Under the pieces are notes generated by a model that ran no database searches, had not been told where the DNA came from, and worked only from the letters and a program-made list of their open reading frames with translations. The position numbers and the translations under genes are program-made. Positions 33,202-41,562 of a stretch of 58,743 bases of DNA are shown piece after piece. Each line of letters starts with the position of its first letter. The first letter of the stretch is position 1. Source of the stretch: GWB1-37-8 sp964646925. GTDB lineage: Bacteria; Patescibacteriota; Microgenomatia; Levybacterales; UBA12049. The stretch is from NCBI GenBank assembly GCA_964646925.1, contig CAZYIC010000001.1, forward strand, positions 1 to 58,743, given 5' to 3'.

Positions 33202-33345
33202 ATGGCATCGATGTATTGTGTAAAATGCAGAGCAAAAAGAGAAGATGCAAATGCTCAAGCAGTTACGATGAAAAATGGTAAACCGGCATTGAAGGGCAAA
33301 TGTCCAGTCTGCGGAACAGGAATGTATAAGATTGGTAAAGCCTAG
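33202..33345 (+). CDS. DUF5679 zinc-ribbon protein (47 aa)
   Basis: A 47-codon gene below usual ORF cut-offs. It reads MASMYCVKCRAKRE, then AVTMKNGKPALKGKCPVCGT and GMYKIGKA. Two CxxC pairs (CVKC, CPVC) form a zinc ribbon, and the AVTMKNG/CPVCGT layout is that of DUF5679. An unusually strong Shine-Dalgarno sequence, GGGAGGTGA (33184-33192), precedes the ATG by about ten bases; this is the best one seen in the window. The gene's last codons lie in a 20-base tandem repeat, and a terminator follows about 90 bases later. High expression and a ribosome- or nucleic-acid-related role are plausible but inferred. Confidence 0.85.
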   Translation: MASMYCVKCRAKREDANAQAVTMKNGKPALKGKCPVCGTGMYKIGKA

Positions 33346-33385
33346 CTCAGCTAGGTAAAGCCTAGCTCAGCTAGGTAAAGCCTAA
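33334..33385. repeat. 20-bp tandem repeat
   Basis: GGTAAAGCCTAGCTCAGCTA occurs twice in full (33334-33353, 33354-33373) and a third copy is partial (33374-33385). Each full copy contains the hairpin-capable CCTAGCT-C-AGCTAGG. The first copy overlaps the GKA-stop end of the DUF5679 gene. Confidence 0.85.
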
Positions 33386-33439
33386 ACTTGTTGGGAATAC
33401 TGTCTTGAGGAAATTTTAATGATTTCTTCAGGAACACAC

Positions 33440-33474
33440 AAAACCCCTACTAATTTTGGTAGGGGTTTTTCTTT
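33440..33474 (+). terminator. Rho-independent terminator (bidirectional)
   Basis: AAAACCCCTAC (33440-33450) pairs with GTAGGGGTTTT (33459-33469) across an 8-base loop and continues into TTTTT. It ends the DUF5679 transcript. Read on the minus strand the same stem can serve the GT-C gene that ends at 33480. Confidence 0.88.
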
Positions 33475-33479
33475 AAAGC

Positions 33480-35054
33480 TTACTTCTCTTTGTAATGTTC
33501 CAGCCTGACGACTTTGACGACTGAGACATCCCACTTTCCCACAATTTCTGCTCGGCCGAATCCCGCTATTTCCCAAATGGGGTGTCCCAAAGGCTCGCAG
33601 GGCGGAGCTGACTCGCAGACAACAAGAAGTTGATTTGTAACCGTTTTTCTTTGCGGGTCATGCTCTAATGTCTCAATCGTTTTTGGCTCTTTTTGCCAAA
33701 GAGTAAAAAAATAGCGATATGCATGATCGGAATTACCCCCTGTTATAAGCGCGAAATTAAACGGTTTGTTATCGGTTTTACTTATTACGAATTTTGAAAT
33801 AGTCTCAACCTGATTCAGCTGTCTATTGGCAGAAAATTTGTAAGGAGGAGTTAAACTATTTAACCATATTATTACCAGAACAATAAATATGCTTATAATT
33901 TTCCCAATTCTCTTCTCCCATAAACCTTTAAGAAAAAATCCGACCATAAGAAACGGCAGCGGAAACATGAAGCCAAAATAATAATCATATATAGATTTTC
34001 TATAAAATCCAAAAAGTCCGACTCCGAAGACAAACCAAATAACTATCAGGCTAAGCTTTGAAAAATTTGAAGAGTGCAATCTATATGCTTTGAAACATTT
34101 ATAAAATAAATATGCTGTACTTGCTATACCCAGGAATAATGCTAGGTAATGCCATAAATTAATATCCATTTTTGTCCATGAAGAAATTTTTTCAGGAGCG
34201 GGAAAATTGACAATAAGTCTTCCAAAAACTCTAAAAAAGACATCCCCTGCTATTTCAGAAAAACGCATCTTTACAAGTACATCCTGAGGTTGAGGATGAA
34301 AAATAAAATTGAAAATACTTATTATATTAGTAAACCCATGCCGAATTTCAAAAGCTAAAAATAATGACCAGCCGATAATAAAACCTGCAAAAAGAGAAAT
34401 ATATTGCTTAAAAATTGTAAATACGTTCTCTCTTGAAAATATACATTGATTTAAGAAAATATAAACTCCAATTATAACTCCCAAAAATAAAGCCAAATAA
34501 TGAAGCTGCATTGAGATTCCGAGAAAAACCCCGGATAAAATCAAAAGTTTTGCACTATTGTTTTTAACTGCTTTATAGACAAGATACAGTGTTAGTAAAG
34601 AGAAAAACGGCATAAGGTTTGGATTCCATGAAGATTTGGAATAAGTAATAACAAGAGGAGAAATTGCATATAATCCTGCCGCAATAAGACCAACTAGAGT
34701 GCCAAAAAAATCTTTTCCGATCTTATATATTAGACCTACTGTCGCAACGCCAAAAAGAGCAACCATTATTGCCGGTCCAACAGGATTGTAATTGAAAAGC
34801 CAAAGGAAAGGAGCCATAAAATAGTAATAAATCGGACCTAGAAAAAATCCGCCTACAGAAGCTGTGGGGCCAAGCAAAGTTAAATCTCCATGCAATATTT
34901 TATAAACAATCAAAGCATCTCTTCCTTCGTCCCCCAAAAAAGTCATAAAATCCATTATTCTATAAAGTCTATAAAATGAAGCAACAGCTAAAATTCCAAC
35001 AAGAAAAATCAAGGCACAATTTTTTGACAGGAATTTTAAAAGAGGATTTTTCAT
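33480..35054 (-). CDS. GT39/ArnT-like membrane glycosyltransferase
   Basis: 524 residues, about eleven hydrophobic segments. The first external loop carries FLGDEGRDALIVYKIL, with the acidic D-E pair of GT-C enzymes, followed by LLGPTASVGGFFLGPIYYYF, a sequence typical of CPR members of this family. The C-terminal about 120 residues are extracytoplasmic. It probably transfers a sugar from polyprenyl phosphate to a cell-surface glycan or protein. It starts 4 bases inside the GT2-GtrA gene and is the last gene of the minus-strand polysaccharide block, ending at the bidirectional terminator. Confidence 0.8.
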   Translation of the reverse strand: MKNPLLKFLSKNCALIFLVGILAVASFYRLYRIMDFMTFLGDEGRDALIVYKILHGDLTLLGPTASVGGFFLGPIYYYFMAPFLWLFNYNPVGPAIMVALFGVATVGLIYKIGKDFFGTLVGLIAAGLYAISPLVITYSKSSWNPNLMPFFSLLTLYLVYKAVKNNSAKLLILSGVFLGISMQLHYLALFLGVIIGVYIFLNQCIFSRENVFTIFKQYISLFAGFIIGWSLFLAFEIRHGFTNIISIFNFIFHPQPQDVLVKMRFSEIAGDVFFRVFGRLIVNFPAPEKISSWTKMDINLWHYLALFLGIASTAYLFYKCFKAYRLHSSNFSKLSLIVIWFVFGVGLFGFYRKSIYDYYFGFMFPLPFLMVGFFLKGLWEKRIGKIISIFIVLVIIWLNSLTPPYKFSANRQLNQVETISKFVISKTDNKPFNFALITGGNSDHAYRYFFTLWQKEPKTIETLEHDPQRKTVTNQLLVVCESAPPCEPLGHPIWEIAGFGRAEIVGKWDVSVVKVVRLEHYKEK

Positions 35055-36199
35055 ACTGGAGTTAAATCAATTACTTTTTTTCTTTGCCAGATTACCTTAC
35101 TATACATTGTAAAATTCCAAATCAAAAGAAAAAATGTTCCTATCAAAAAATAGATAAAGTAATTTTCTTTTCCGAACAAATATGTTAAAACAAAAATTGT
35201 TCCTGTTTGAATTACCACTACTCCCAAACCGGAACTGAGATAAAAACCAATTAATTTCAAAAAATAAGAACTTATATTCTGAGCTTTTCTGTCTCTAAAT
35301 GTCCAAATATTGTTAAAATTGTAATTGGAAAAAATTGCCAATACTCCGCCTATCAAATTAGCGGAAGCCGGATGCCAACTAAAACCTTCCACCAATATTC
35401 TCAAAACTACTGCGTTTATTATAAAACCAACGCCTCCGACAGTTAAAAATTTTCCGAATTTTCCAAAAATTAATTCCTTGATCCTTGCAAAAACCACATA
35501 TTGAACAACATCTGTTATGTAGCCTAATGGGGCAATTTTGGAATCACCAAGAGTCCTATCGCTAAAACGGAATGGGACTTCACCGATCTTAAAACCGTCT
35601 CTTATAGCTTTATGCAGAAAAGATATTTGAAAAATATATCCTCTAAAATTAGTCAGCTTGTCTTTTTCCTTCAGAAAAACTTCTTTTTTTAACGCTCTAT
35701 ACCCGCCTGTCCAATCATGTATGGAAAATTTTGCAAAAACAGTTCTGACAAAAATATTTGCAATAACTGAAAATATTTTTCTAGAAAGCGGCCAATTTTC
35801 CGGGATCGAACCCCCGTCACTGTACCGATTTCCCACAACCATGTCATAACCCTCTTCAATTTTTTTTATAAATTGCGGGATTTTGTACGGATCATGCTGT
35901 AAATCAGCATCTATCTCAAACATCACATCTGCATTTAATTTTTTAACCGCATATGTCATCCCTCTAATGTAGGCTGCTCCCAATCCATTTCTGACAGCGC
36001 TTGAAATACTGATATTTTTCCATTTCTTCATCAGCTTTTCTACTTCCTTGCCTGTTCCGTCCGGAGAATTATCATCTGCCACAAGAATGTGCATTTCATG
36101 ATTTTTGATCTTTGGAAAAACTTCTTCTTCAAGAATAGCAATCAATCGCTCAATATTTCCTTTTTCGTTGTAAGTCGCGGGAATGACAACTATTTTCAT
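35051..36199 (-). CDS. GT2 dolichyl-phosphate mannose synthase-like protein fused to GtrA
   Basis: 382 residues, two domains. The N-terminal GT2 (about 1-235) has VVIPATYNEKGNIERLI, ADDNSPDGTG and EIDADLQHDP (DxD). The C-terminal GtrA domain has four membrane helices (FLTVGGVGFIINAVVLRIL; NYNFNNIWTF). The GT2 part loads a sugar onto polyprenyl phosphate and GtrA may flip or present it. This fusion is common in CPR and archaea. Downstream is a GT-C transferase (4-base overlap), upstream a UDP-glucuronate decarboxylase-like gene. Confidence 0.9.
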   Translation of the reverse strand: MKIVVIPATYNEKGNIERLIAILEEEVFPKIKNHEMHILVADDNSPDGTGKEVEKLMKKWKNISISSAVRNGLGAAYIRGMTYAVKKLNADVMFEIDADLQHDPYKIPQFIKKIEEGYDMVVGNRYSDGGSIPENWPLSRKIFSVIANIFVRTVFAKFSIHDWTGGYRALKKEVFLKEKDKLTNFRGYIFQISFLHKAIRDGFKIGEVPFRFSDRTLGDSKIAPLGYITDVVQYVVFARIKELIFGKFGKFLTVGGVGFIINAVVLRILVEGFSWHPASANLIGGVLAIFSNYNFNNIWTFRDRKAQNISSYFLKLIGFYLSSGLGVVVIQTGTIFVLTYLFGKENYFIYFLIGTFFLLIWNFTMYSKVIWQRKKVIDLTPV

Positions 36200-36203
36200 A
36201 TGT

Positions 36204-37166
36204 TTATAAATTTTTAAAATATTCTATTGTTTTTTTCAATCCCTCTTCAATTGCAATTTTTGGTTTCCATCCTAAAATTCTTTCTGCTTTTCCTATATCT
36301 GGATTTCTTGTTTTGGGATCATCGACAGGTAAATCTTCAAACATAATTTCGGATTTTGAATTAGTCAGGTCTTTAATAAGATTGGCCATAGCTAAAATCG
36401 TTCTCTCGTCAGGATTTCCTAAATTAAAAACTTCCCCGGTTGATTTTTCGGAAAACATTGCGCGCTTTAGACCGTCTATCATATCATCTACATAACAAAA
36501 GCTTCTGGTTTGACTGCCATTTCCATAAATAGTTATATCCGAATTATTTATTGTCTGATTTATAAAGTTAGATACGACCCTACCGTCGTCTTTTTGCATA
36601 TTTGAACCATAGGTATTAAAAATACGAATAATTCTGACATCCAAATCGTGCTTTCTAAAATAAGCCATCGTAATTGCTTCACCAAATCTTTTTCCTTCAT
36701 CGTAAACACTTCGCACTCCATTTGGATTCACATTTCCAAAATAACCTTCCTTCTGAGGAGAAACAAGCGGATCGCCATATATCTCGGACGAAGAGGCGTA
36801 AAGGAACTTAGCGTTAAACCTTCTCGCTTGCTCCAAAAGATTATAAGTGCCTTGTGAATTAACAAGCAGAGTTTCTATCGGATAATTTATATAACTTCTT
36901 TTACTTTTTTTATTAGGTGAAGCAGGACTTGCTAGGTGAAAAATATAGTCCAGCTTTTTACCTTCGATATTCCATTTTCCGTTTGGATCTACAATATCTC
37001 CTTCAACGAAACTAAAAGCAGGGTTTTGGACTAAACTTTCAATATTCTTTTTATCCCCGGTTATAAGATTATCAACACAGATAACTTCATAATTATTATC
37101 TAACAAGCTTTTACATAAATGCGATCCTATAAATCCAGCTCCTCCGGCAACCAAAATAACCTCCAT
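36204..37166 (-). CDS. UDP-glucuronate decarboxylase-like SDR epimerase
   Basis: 320 residues, extended short-chain dehydrogenase. GGAGFIGSHL binds NAD; HLASPASP, YASSSEIYGDP, the catalytic SVYDEGKR (Y-x3-K) and RIFNTYGSNM are closest to UDP-xylose synthase (UXS). The product would be UDP-xylose from UDP-glucuronate, fitting the ugd gene in the same cluster. A CDP- or GDP-sugar epimerase remains possible. The gap to gmd is 3 bases. Confidence 0.78.
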   Translation of the reverse strand: MEVILVAGGAGFIGSHLCKSLLDNNYEVICVDNLITGDKKNIESLVQNPAFSFVEGDIVDPNGKWNIEGKKLDYIFHLASPASPNKKSKRSYINYPIETLLVNSQGTYNLLEQARRFNAKFLYASSSEIYGDPLVSPQKEGYFGNVNPNGVRSVYDEGKRFGEAITMAYFRKHDLDVRIIRIFNTYGSNMQKDDGRVVSNFINQTINNSDITIYGNGSQTRSFCYVDDMIDGLKRAMFSEKSTGEVFNLGNPDERTILAMANLIKDLTNSKSEIMFEDLPVDDPKTRNPDIGKAERILGWKPKIAIEEGLKKTIEYFKNL

Positions 37167-37169
37167 AAT

Positions 37170-38141
37170 TTATCTTTCTTTTCTCTCCATTGCCAAATCT
37201 GACTTAACCATCATTTCTACCAACTCCCTGAAACTGGTTTTTGGCTGCCAACCTAAAGCTTTTCTGGCTTTTGTTGCGTCCCCTACCAGGTAATCAACCT
37301 CTGCGGGACGCATGTGGGAAGATTTATTCGATATTACATATTTATCCCAATTATTTATACCCACTACTTTAAATGCCATATCCAAAAACTCTTTTACACT
37401 ATGATTTTCTCCTGTTGCGATTACATAATCATCTGCTTTATTCTGCTGCATCATAAGCCACATTGCCTCAACATAATCTCCTGCAAATCCCCAGTCTCGT
37501 TTTGGCTCCAAAGCGCCAAGTTCCAGTTTTTCCTGTTTGCCTAAGCTAATTCTTGCTACTCCATGACTTATTTTTCTAGTTACAAATTCCAAACCCCTTC
37601 TCGGAGACTCATGATTAAAAAGAATGCCTGAAACTGCAAATATACCATAACTTTCTCTATAATTTACCGTTATATAATGTCCATATACCTTAGCAACACC
37701 ATAAGGACTTCTTGGGTGAAATTTAGTAGTTTCTTTCTGGGGAGTTTCCGATACTTTGCCAAACATTTCCGAACTGGAGGCTTGATAAAATTTTATTTTC
37801 GGATTTACAGATCTAATCGCCTCAAGCAGACGGGTTACTCCCAAAGCTGTAAATTCTCCTGTTAATACAGGCTGATTCCAGGATGTCCGAACAAAAGACT
37901 GGGCTGCCAAATTATAAACCTCATCCGGTTCTGCCTCCAAAAGAGCGGCAGACAATGATCCCTGATCTAAAAGATCGCCCTGCAAGATAGTAATCTTATC
38001 CTGAATATGCCTTATTCTTTCATTGTTGGTAGTGCTTGATCTTCTGGTAGTCCCATATACTTTATATCCCTTGTTGAGCAAAAATTCAGCAAGATATGAT
38101 GCGTCTTGTCCGGTAATTCCGGTTATTAAAGCTTTTTTCAT
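37170..38141 (-). CDS. gmd: GDP-mannose 4,6-dehydratase
   Basis: 323 residues. TGITGQDASYLAEFLL, TRRSSTTNNERIRH, YNLAAQSFVRTSW, SSSEMFG and catalytic Y-x3-K in SPYGVAKVYGHY, together with NHESPRRGLEFVTRKI, make the call secure. It turns GDP-D-mannose into GDP-4-keto-6-deoxy-D-mannose. The reductase-like gene just downstream in coordinates (38163), upstream in transcription, can complete a GDP-6-deoxyhexose (GDP-rhamnose or GDP-6-deoxytalose; fucose less likely). Confidence 0.95.
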   Translation of the reverse strand: MKKALITGITGQDASYLAEFLLNKGYKVYGTTRRSSTTNNERIRHIQDKITILQGDLLDQGSLSAALLEAEPDEVYNLAAQSFVRTSWNQPVLTGEFTALGVTRLLEAIRSVNPKIKFYQASSSEMFGKVSETPQKETTKFHPRSPYGVAKVYGHYITVNYRESYGIFAVSGILFNHESPRRGLEFVTRKISHGVARISLGKQEKLELGALEPKRDWGFAGDYVEAMWLMMQQNKADDYVIATGENHSVKEFLDMAFKVVGINNWDKYVISNKSSHMRPAEVDYLVGDATKARKALGWQPKTSFRELVEMMVKSDLAMERKER

Positions 38142-38162
38142 AAAAAGAGATATCTTATTATT

Positions 38163-39131
38163 TTAAATTATATTTCTCCAATAGTCCAGAGTATCCCTAA
38201 GCGTTGTCTCAATGGGAATTGTGGGTTTCCAGCCCGTTAACTTTGTAAATTTGCCGGCATCACATACCAAATCGGGATTATCTATGGGTCTTAATAAATT
38301 TTTGTCAACCCTTATTTTTATTTTTTTTGTGGAGAAAGAAATCATTTCGCTTAAAACATCGCTAATTTTATAAGAAACACCGGATCCGATATTGTAAACG
38401 TCTCCAAATTTTCCTTTCTCTATAGCCATCTCATATGCTCTGGCCATGTCTCTTACGTCGGTAAAGTCTCTTCTTGTCTCCAAATTACCAACTGATAAAA
38501 ATTGCTCCCGGCCCCTTTCTATTTCCGCGATTTTTTTAGCAATCGATGCCACAACAAAATGCGGAGACTGTCTTGGACCAATATGATTAAATGGCCTAAC
38601 TCTAACTATTTTTAGATCATAAGATAAAAAATATTGCAAAGCTAAAAAATCCTGGGCTATTTTAGAAACTGCATATGGACTAAGAGGCATAATAGGCGTA
38701 TTCTCATCTATCGGCAAATTTTCTTTTTTAACTACTCCATAGATATCCGCAGAAGAAATAATTAAAATTTTTGTATCAAATAAATTATTCATTTTTATAG
38801 CATTTAAGATATTGACCTCGGCAATTATGTTGTTCGTTAACGTTTTCTGAGGATCTTTAAAACTATTTGCTGGAGATGGTAGAGCTGCCAAGTGGAAAAT
38901 TAAATCCGGCTTTATTTTTCCAATAAGAGCATTGCATCCTTCCGGGAACATTAGGTCAATTTTAAAAAGTCTTATTTCATTCTTTATTCTTTCTATGTTA
39001 TTGAGCCCCTGATTAAATAAATATGTGCCGTATACTTCATGCAGCTTCTTGGAAACCAGATGTTCTGCAAGGTAACTTCCGGCAAATCCGGTAATTCCTG
39101 TTATGAGAACTTTTTTTGTAGGGGAATTCAT
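38163..39131 (-). CDS. NAD-dependent SDR reductase/epimerase, GDP-6-deoxy-mannose reductase (RMD)-like
   Basis: 322 residues. TGITGFAGSYLAEHL, HLAALPSPANSFKDP, SSADIYG, catalytic SPYAVSKIAQDFL (Y-x3-K), VRPFNHIGPRQSPHFVVASI and RRDFTDVRDMA match GDP-4-keto-6-deoxymannose reductases. Next to gmd, the expected product is GDP-D-rhamnose. The start overlaps ugd by 4 bases. The exact stereochemistry is inferred from context. Confidence 0.78.
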   Translation of the reverse strand: MNSPTKKVLITGITGFAGSYLAEHLVSKKLHEVYGTYLFNQGLNNIERIKNEIRLFKIDLMFPEGCNALIGKIKPDLIFHLAALPSPANSFKDPQKTLTNNIIAEVNILNAIKMNNLFDTKILIISSADIYGVVKKENLPIDENTPIMPLSPYAVSKIAQDFLALQYFLSYDLKIVRVRPFNHIGPRQSPHFVVASIAKKIAEIERGREQFLSVGNLETRRDFTDVRDMARAYEMAIEKGKFGDVYNIGSGVSYKISDVLSEMISFSTKKIKIRVDKNLLRPIDNPDLVCDAGKFTKLTGWKPTIPIETTLRDTLDYWRNII

Positions 39132-40420
39132 CGACCAACTCCAGTATATATAAATCCAATTTCTCTCAATTTATGGGGCTCGTAGATATTTCTTCCGTCA
39201 AGCAGAATTGGCTTCTTCATGGATTTTTTTATATTTGATAAATCAAGCTGTCTGAATTCATTCCATTCAGTCATCACAATTAAGATATCGCAATCTTTGG
39301 CAACTTCGTAGGAATCCTTACGAAATTCAATATTTTTCAACATCCTTTTAGCATTATTCATAGCGATAGGATCGTATGCTTTTATCCTTGCGCCTTCTCT
39401 CTGCAGCTTGTTTATGACGATAATCGAAGGCGCATCTCTCATATCGTCCGTATTTGGCTTAAAAGATAAACCAAGTATCCCGACTGTTTTCCCTCTTATT
39501 TTTCCGTCCAATAATTTTTTTGCTTTTTGGACAATACCCAATATAGCATACTTATTAATTGCTTCAACATCTTCAAGAAGAGAGAAATTGTATCCTGCAT
39601 TTTTGGCAATGGCAATCATGGCTTTTACATCTTTTGGAAAACAGCTTCCCCCATATCCTGCTCCCGCAGATAAAAATTCGCTGCCGACCCTTTTGTCAAA
39701 TCCCACTGCTTCCAAAACTTTTAATCCGTCTGCGCCTGTTAGTTCTGAAAGGTATGCGATTGCATTTGCAAAAGAAATTTTTGTAGCCAGAAAAGAATTA
39801 GCCGCATATTTAATCATCTCGGCAGTTTCAATATTTGTTAAGACATATTTTCCATCAATAGGCTCATGGAGTTCTACTAATAATTTTTCAGCAACCTTTG
39901 AATCTGTACCCATCACAATTCTATCAGGATGAAGAGTATCTGATATAGCTTGCCCTTCCCTTAAGAATTCCGGAACCGAAGCGATATCGAATGTCGCACC
40001 AGTTGGTTTTGACTTATTAATAATTTCTTTTGTTGTTTTATTCGTTCCAACGGGTACCGTACTTTTTGTAACAACAACCGTATATCCTCCCAGATTCTCT
40101 CCGATTTTCGAGGCCACTTCAAAAACGACTGACAAATCAGCTTCACCGGTCGGTTTGGGAGGAGTACCTACCGCTATAAAGACTACATCTGAATTTGGAA
40201 TGGATTCTTTATAATCCAAAGTAAATAATAATCTTTTTGCCTTTACGTTTCTTTTTACAATTTCTTCGAGTCCCGGTTCGTAAATAGGCAGTATGCCTTT
40301 TTTAAGATTCTCTATTTTTTTATATGTATGCCCGATAACCCAAACCGTATTCCCCAAATCTGCAAAAACAGAAGCGGTTACGAGTCCAACGTATCCATGT
40401 CCTACAAAAGTAATCGTCAT
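39128..40420 (-). CDS. ugd: UDP-glucose 6-dehydrogenase
   Basis: 430 residues. GHGYVGLVTASVFADLG (NAD site), SVPEFLREGQAI and catalytic GAGYGGSCFPKDV (active-site Cys) are diagnostic. It oxidises UDP-glucose to UDP-glucuronate, the substrate for the decarboxylase-like enzyme at 36204. The start at 40420 is preceded by a family 1 palindromic repeat that fills the gap to rmlD. Confidence 0.95.
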   Translation of the reverse strand: MTITFVGHGYVGLVTASVFADLGNTVWVIGHTYKKIENLKKGILPIYEPGLEEIVKRNVKAKRLLFTLDYKESIPNSDVVFIAVGTPPKPTGEADLSVVFEVASKIGENLGGYTVVVTKSTVPVGTNKTTKEIINKSKPTGATFDIASVPEFLREGQAISDTLHPDRIVMGTDSKVAEKLLVELHEPIDGKYVLTNIETAEMIKYAANSFLATKISFANAIAYLSELTGADGLKVLEAVGFDKRVGSEFLSAGAGYGGSCFPKDVKAMIAIAKNAGYNFSLLEDVEAINKYAILGIVQKAKKLLDGKIRGKTVGILGLSFKPNTDDMRDAPSIIVINKLQREGARIKAYDPIAMNNAKRMLKNIEFRKDSYEVAKDCDILIVMTEWNEFRQLDLSNIKKSMKKPILLDGRNIYEPHKLREIGFIYTGVGR

Positions 40421-40433
40421 AAATTATTTCCAA

Positions 40434-40514
40434 TGTCATTCTGAACGAAGGGACGCACCGTCTGGTGCATCCCGAAGTGAAGAATCCAGATCCTTCGTTT
40501 CACTCAGGATGACA
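40434..40514. repeat. TCATCCTGA-type palindromic repeat (family 1) at the rmlD-ugd junction
   Basis: Outer ends TGTCATTCTGAACG and CACTCAGGATGACA with inner hairpin arms GACGCACC/GGTGCATC. It supplies the rmlD stop codon (TCATCCTGA on the minus strand). Confidence 0.82.
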
Positions 40515-41367
40515 ACTGGGACTTAATCTTTCTTAATCCTTCTTCGAACGTCCTCATCTTAACACCCAATCTAGCTATTTTATCATTTTTCAATGCTAAT
40601 TGAAAAGGCCTAGGCGCGCGGTCATTGAAAAAAATTGATCTGGTAGTTTTATTGATTTTGGACTTGTCTAAATGAAATTCATCTGCTATTAAATTCGCAG
40701 CATCAAAAGGCGTTGAGCTTTGGCTTCCCACACAATGAAATATGCCTTGCAAATTATTTTTAATTAAGACATTAATTGCAAGGGCAATATCGTCAATAAA
40801 GGTTGGCGTAAAAATATGATCAGAAACCGCAGCAACAGGATACCCTTTTTGCAATTGCTGGAGAATCGCACGGACAAAATCCGGCCGTCCAAACACCGCT
40901 CTATAAGGAGAGGCAATTCTGACAATTATCCAAGGAGTTCTTAATCCCCGGACAATTTTCTCCCCTTCATATTTTGTTTTCGCATACCAATTGATCGGAT
41001 TTTGAATGTCTTCCTCAGCATATCCGCCGGCTGGCGGATTTTCTCCGTCAAAAACAAAATCCGTAGAAATATAGATTAATTTTTTGTTTGTCTGCCCACA
41101 TGCTTCAGCAACATTTCTTGCCCCTTCTACATTAACTTTCCAGGCTTCCCCCTCAACTCCCAAAGGTTTATCTTTTTCGCATCCGTCAACATCTGTTTTT
41201 GCCGCTAAATGAAGAATAATTGAGGCGTCAGAGGATTTAATTTTTTCAGAAATTTTATTGCGATCCGTTATGTCAACATCTGAAGATTCAAACTCGTATT
41301 TATCTTTAAGAAGTTCAACAATCCTTGACCCGACTAATCCATTTAGCCCCGTCCCCAAAACCTTCAT
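40504..41367 (-). CDS. rmlD: dTDP-4-dehydrorhamnose reductase-like (RmlD)
   Basis: 287 residues. GTGLNGLVGSRIVELL, HLAAKTDVDGCE, YISTDFVFDG, catalytic NWYAKTKYEGEK (Y-x3-K) and VRIASPYR follow the RmlD pattern. It would reduce dTDP-4-keto-L-rhamnose to dTDP-L-rhamnose. A short palindrome (41023-41038) adds ENPPAGGYAEED in a loop. The stop codon comes from the flanking family 1 repeat. The ATG lies 6 bases after TATAAT (41379-41374), with TTTTCA 18 bases further upstream, so it heads a leaderless unit. Confidence 0.85.
   Translation of the reverse strand: MKVLGTGLNGLVGSRIVELLKDKYEFESSDVDITDRNKISEKIKSSDASIILHLAAKTDVDGCEKDKPLGVEGEAWKVNVEGARNVAEACGQTNKKLIYISTDFVFDGENPPAGGYAEEDIQNPINWYAKTKYEGEKIVRGLRTPWIIVRIASPYRAVFGRPDFVRAILQQLQKGYPVAAVSDHIFTPTFIDDIALAINVLIKNNLQGIFHCVGSQSSTPFDAANLIADEFHLDKSKINKTTRSIFFNDRAPRPFQLALKNDKIARLGVKMRTFEEGLRKIKSQLSS
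41023..41038. repeat. Short PPAGG palindrome in frame in rmlD
   Basis: TCCGCCGGCTGGCGGA; on the minus strand it encodes Pro-Pro-Ala-Gly-Gly. Nearly the same 16-mer lies in frame in an unrelated gene at 55650-55665. Confidence 0.7.
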
Positions 41368-41373
41368 TAGAAC

Positions 41374-41403
41374 ATTATAACATCTTTAAAAAACACATGA
41401 AAA
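41374..41403 (-). promoter_or_regulatory. rmlD promoter, leaderless layout
   Basis: On the minus strand TTTTCA (41403-41398), 18 bases, TATAAT (41379-41374), 6 bases to the ATG. Confidence 0.55.
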
Positions 41404-41562
41404 TTCCCATTAAATACAGCTGCAAAATTCTAAAGTCTTAAATTTTAATCTTGAATATTGACAAACTATAAGTACCTAAATTACTATGTTTTTCAGTTCA
41501 ATGATTCAAACTGTTGAATTGCAATAGAATGAATAAGAAAGACTCAGGCAATGAAATCATAT

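Noticed and set aside
33334..33385. 20-bp tandem repeat as CRISPR or origin iterons
   Set aside because: There are no spacers and only 2.6 copies at a gene end; no replication initiator gene or DnaA boxes are near.
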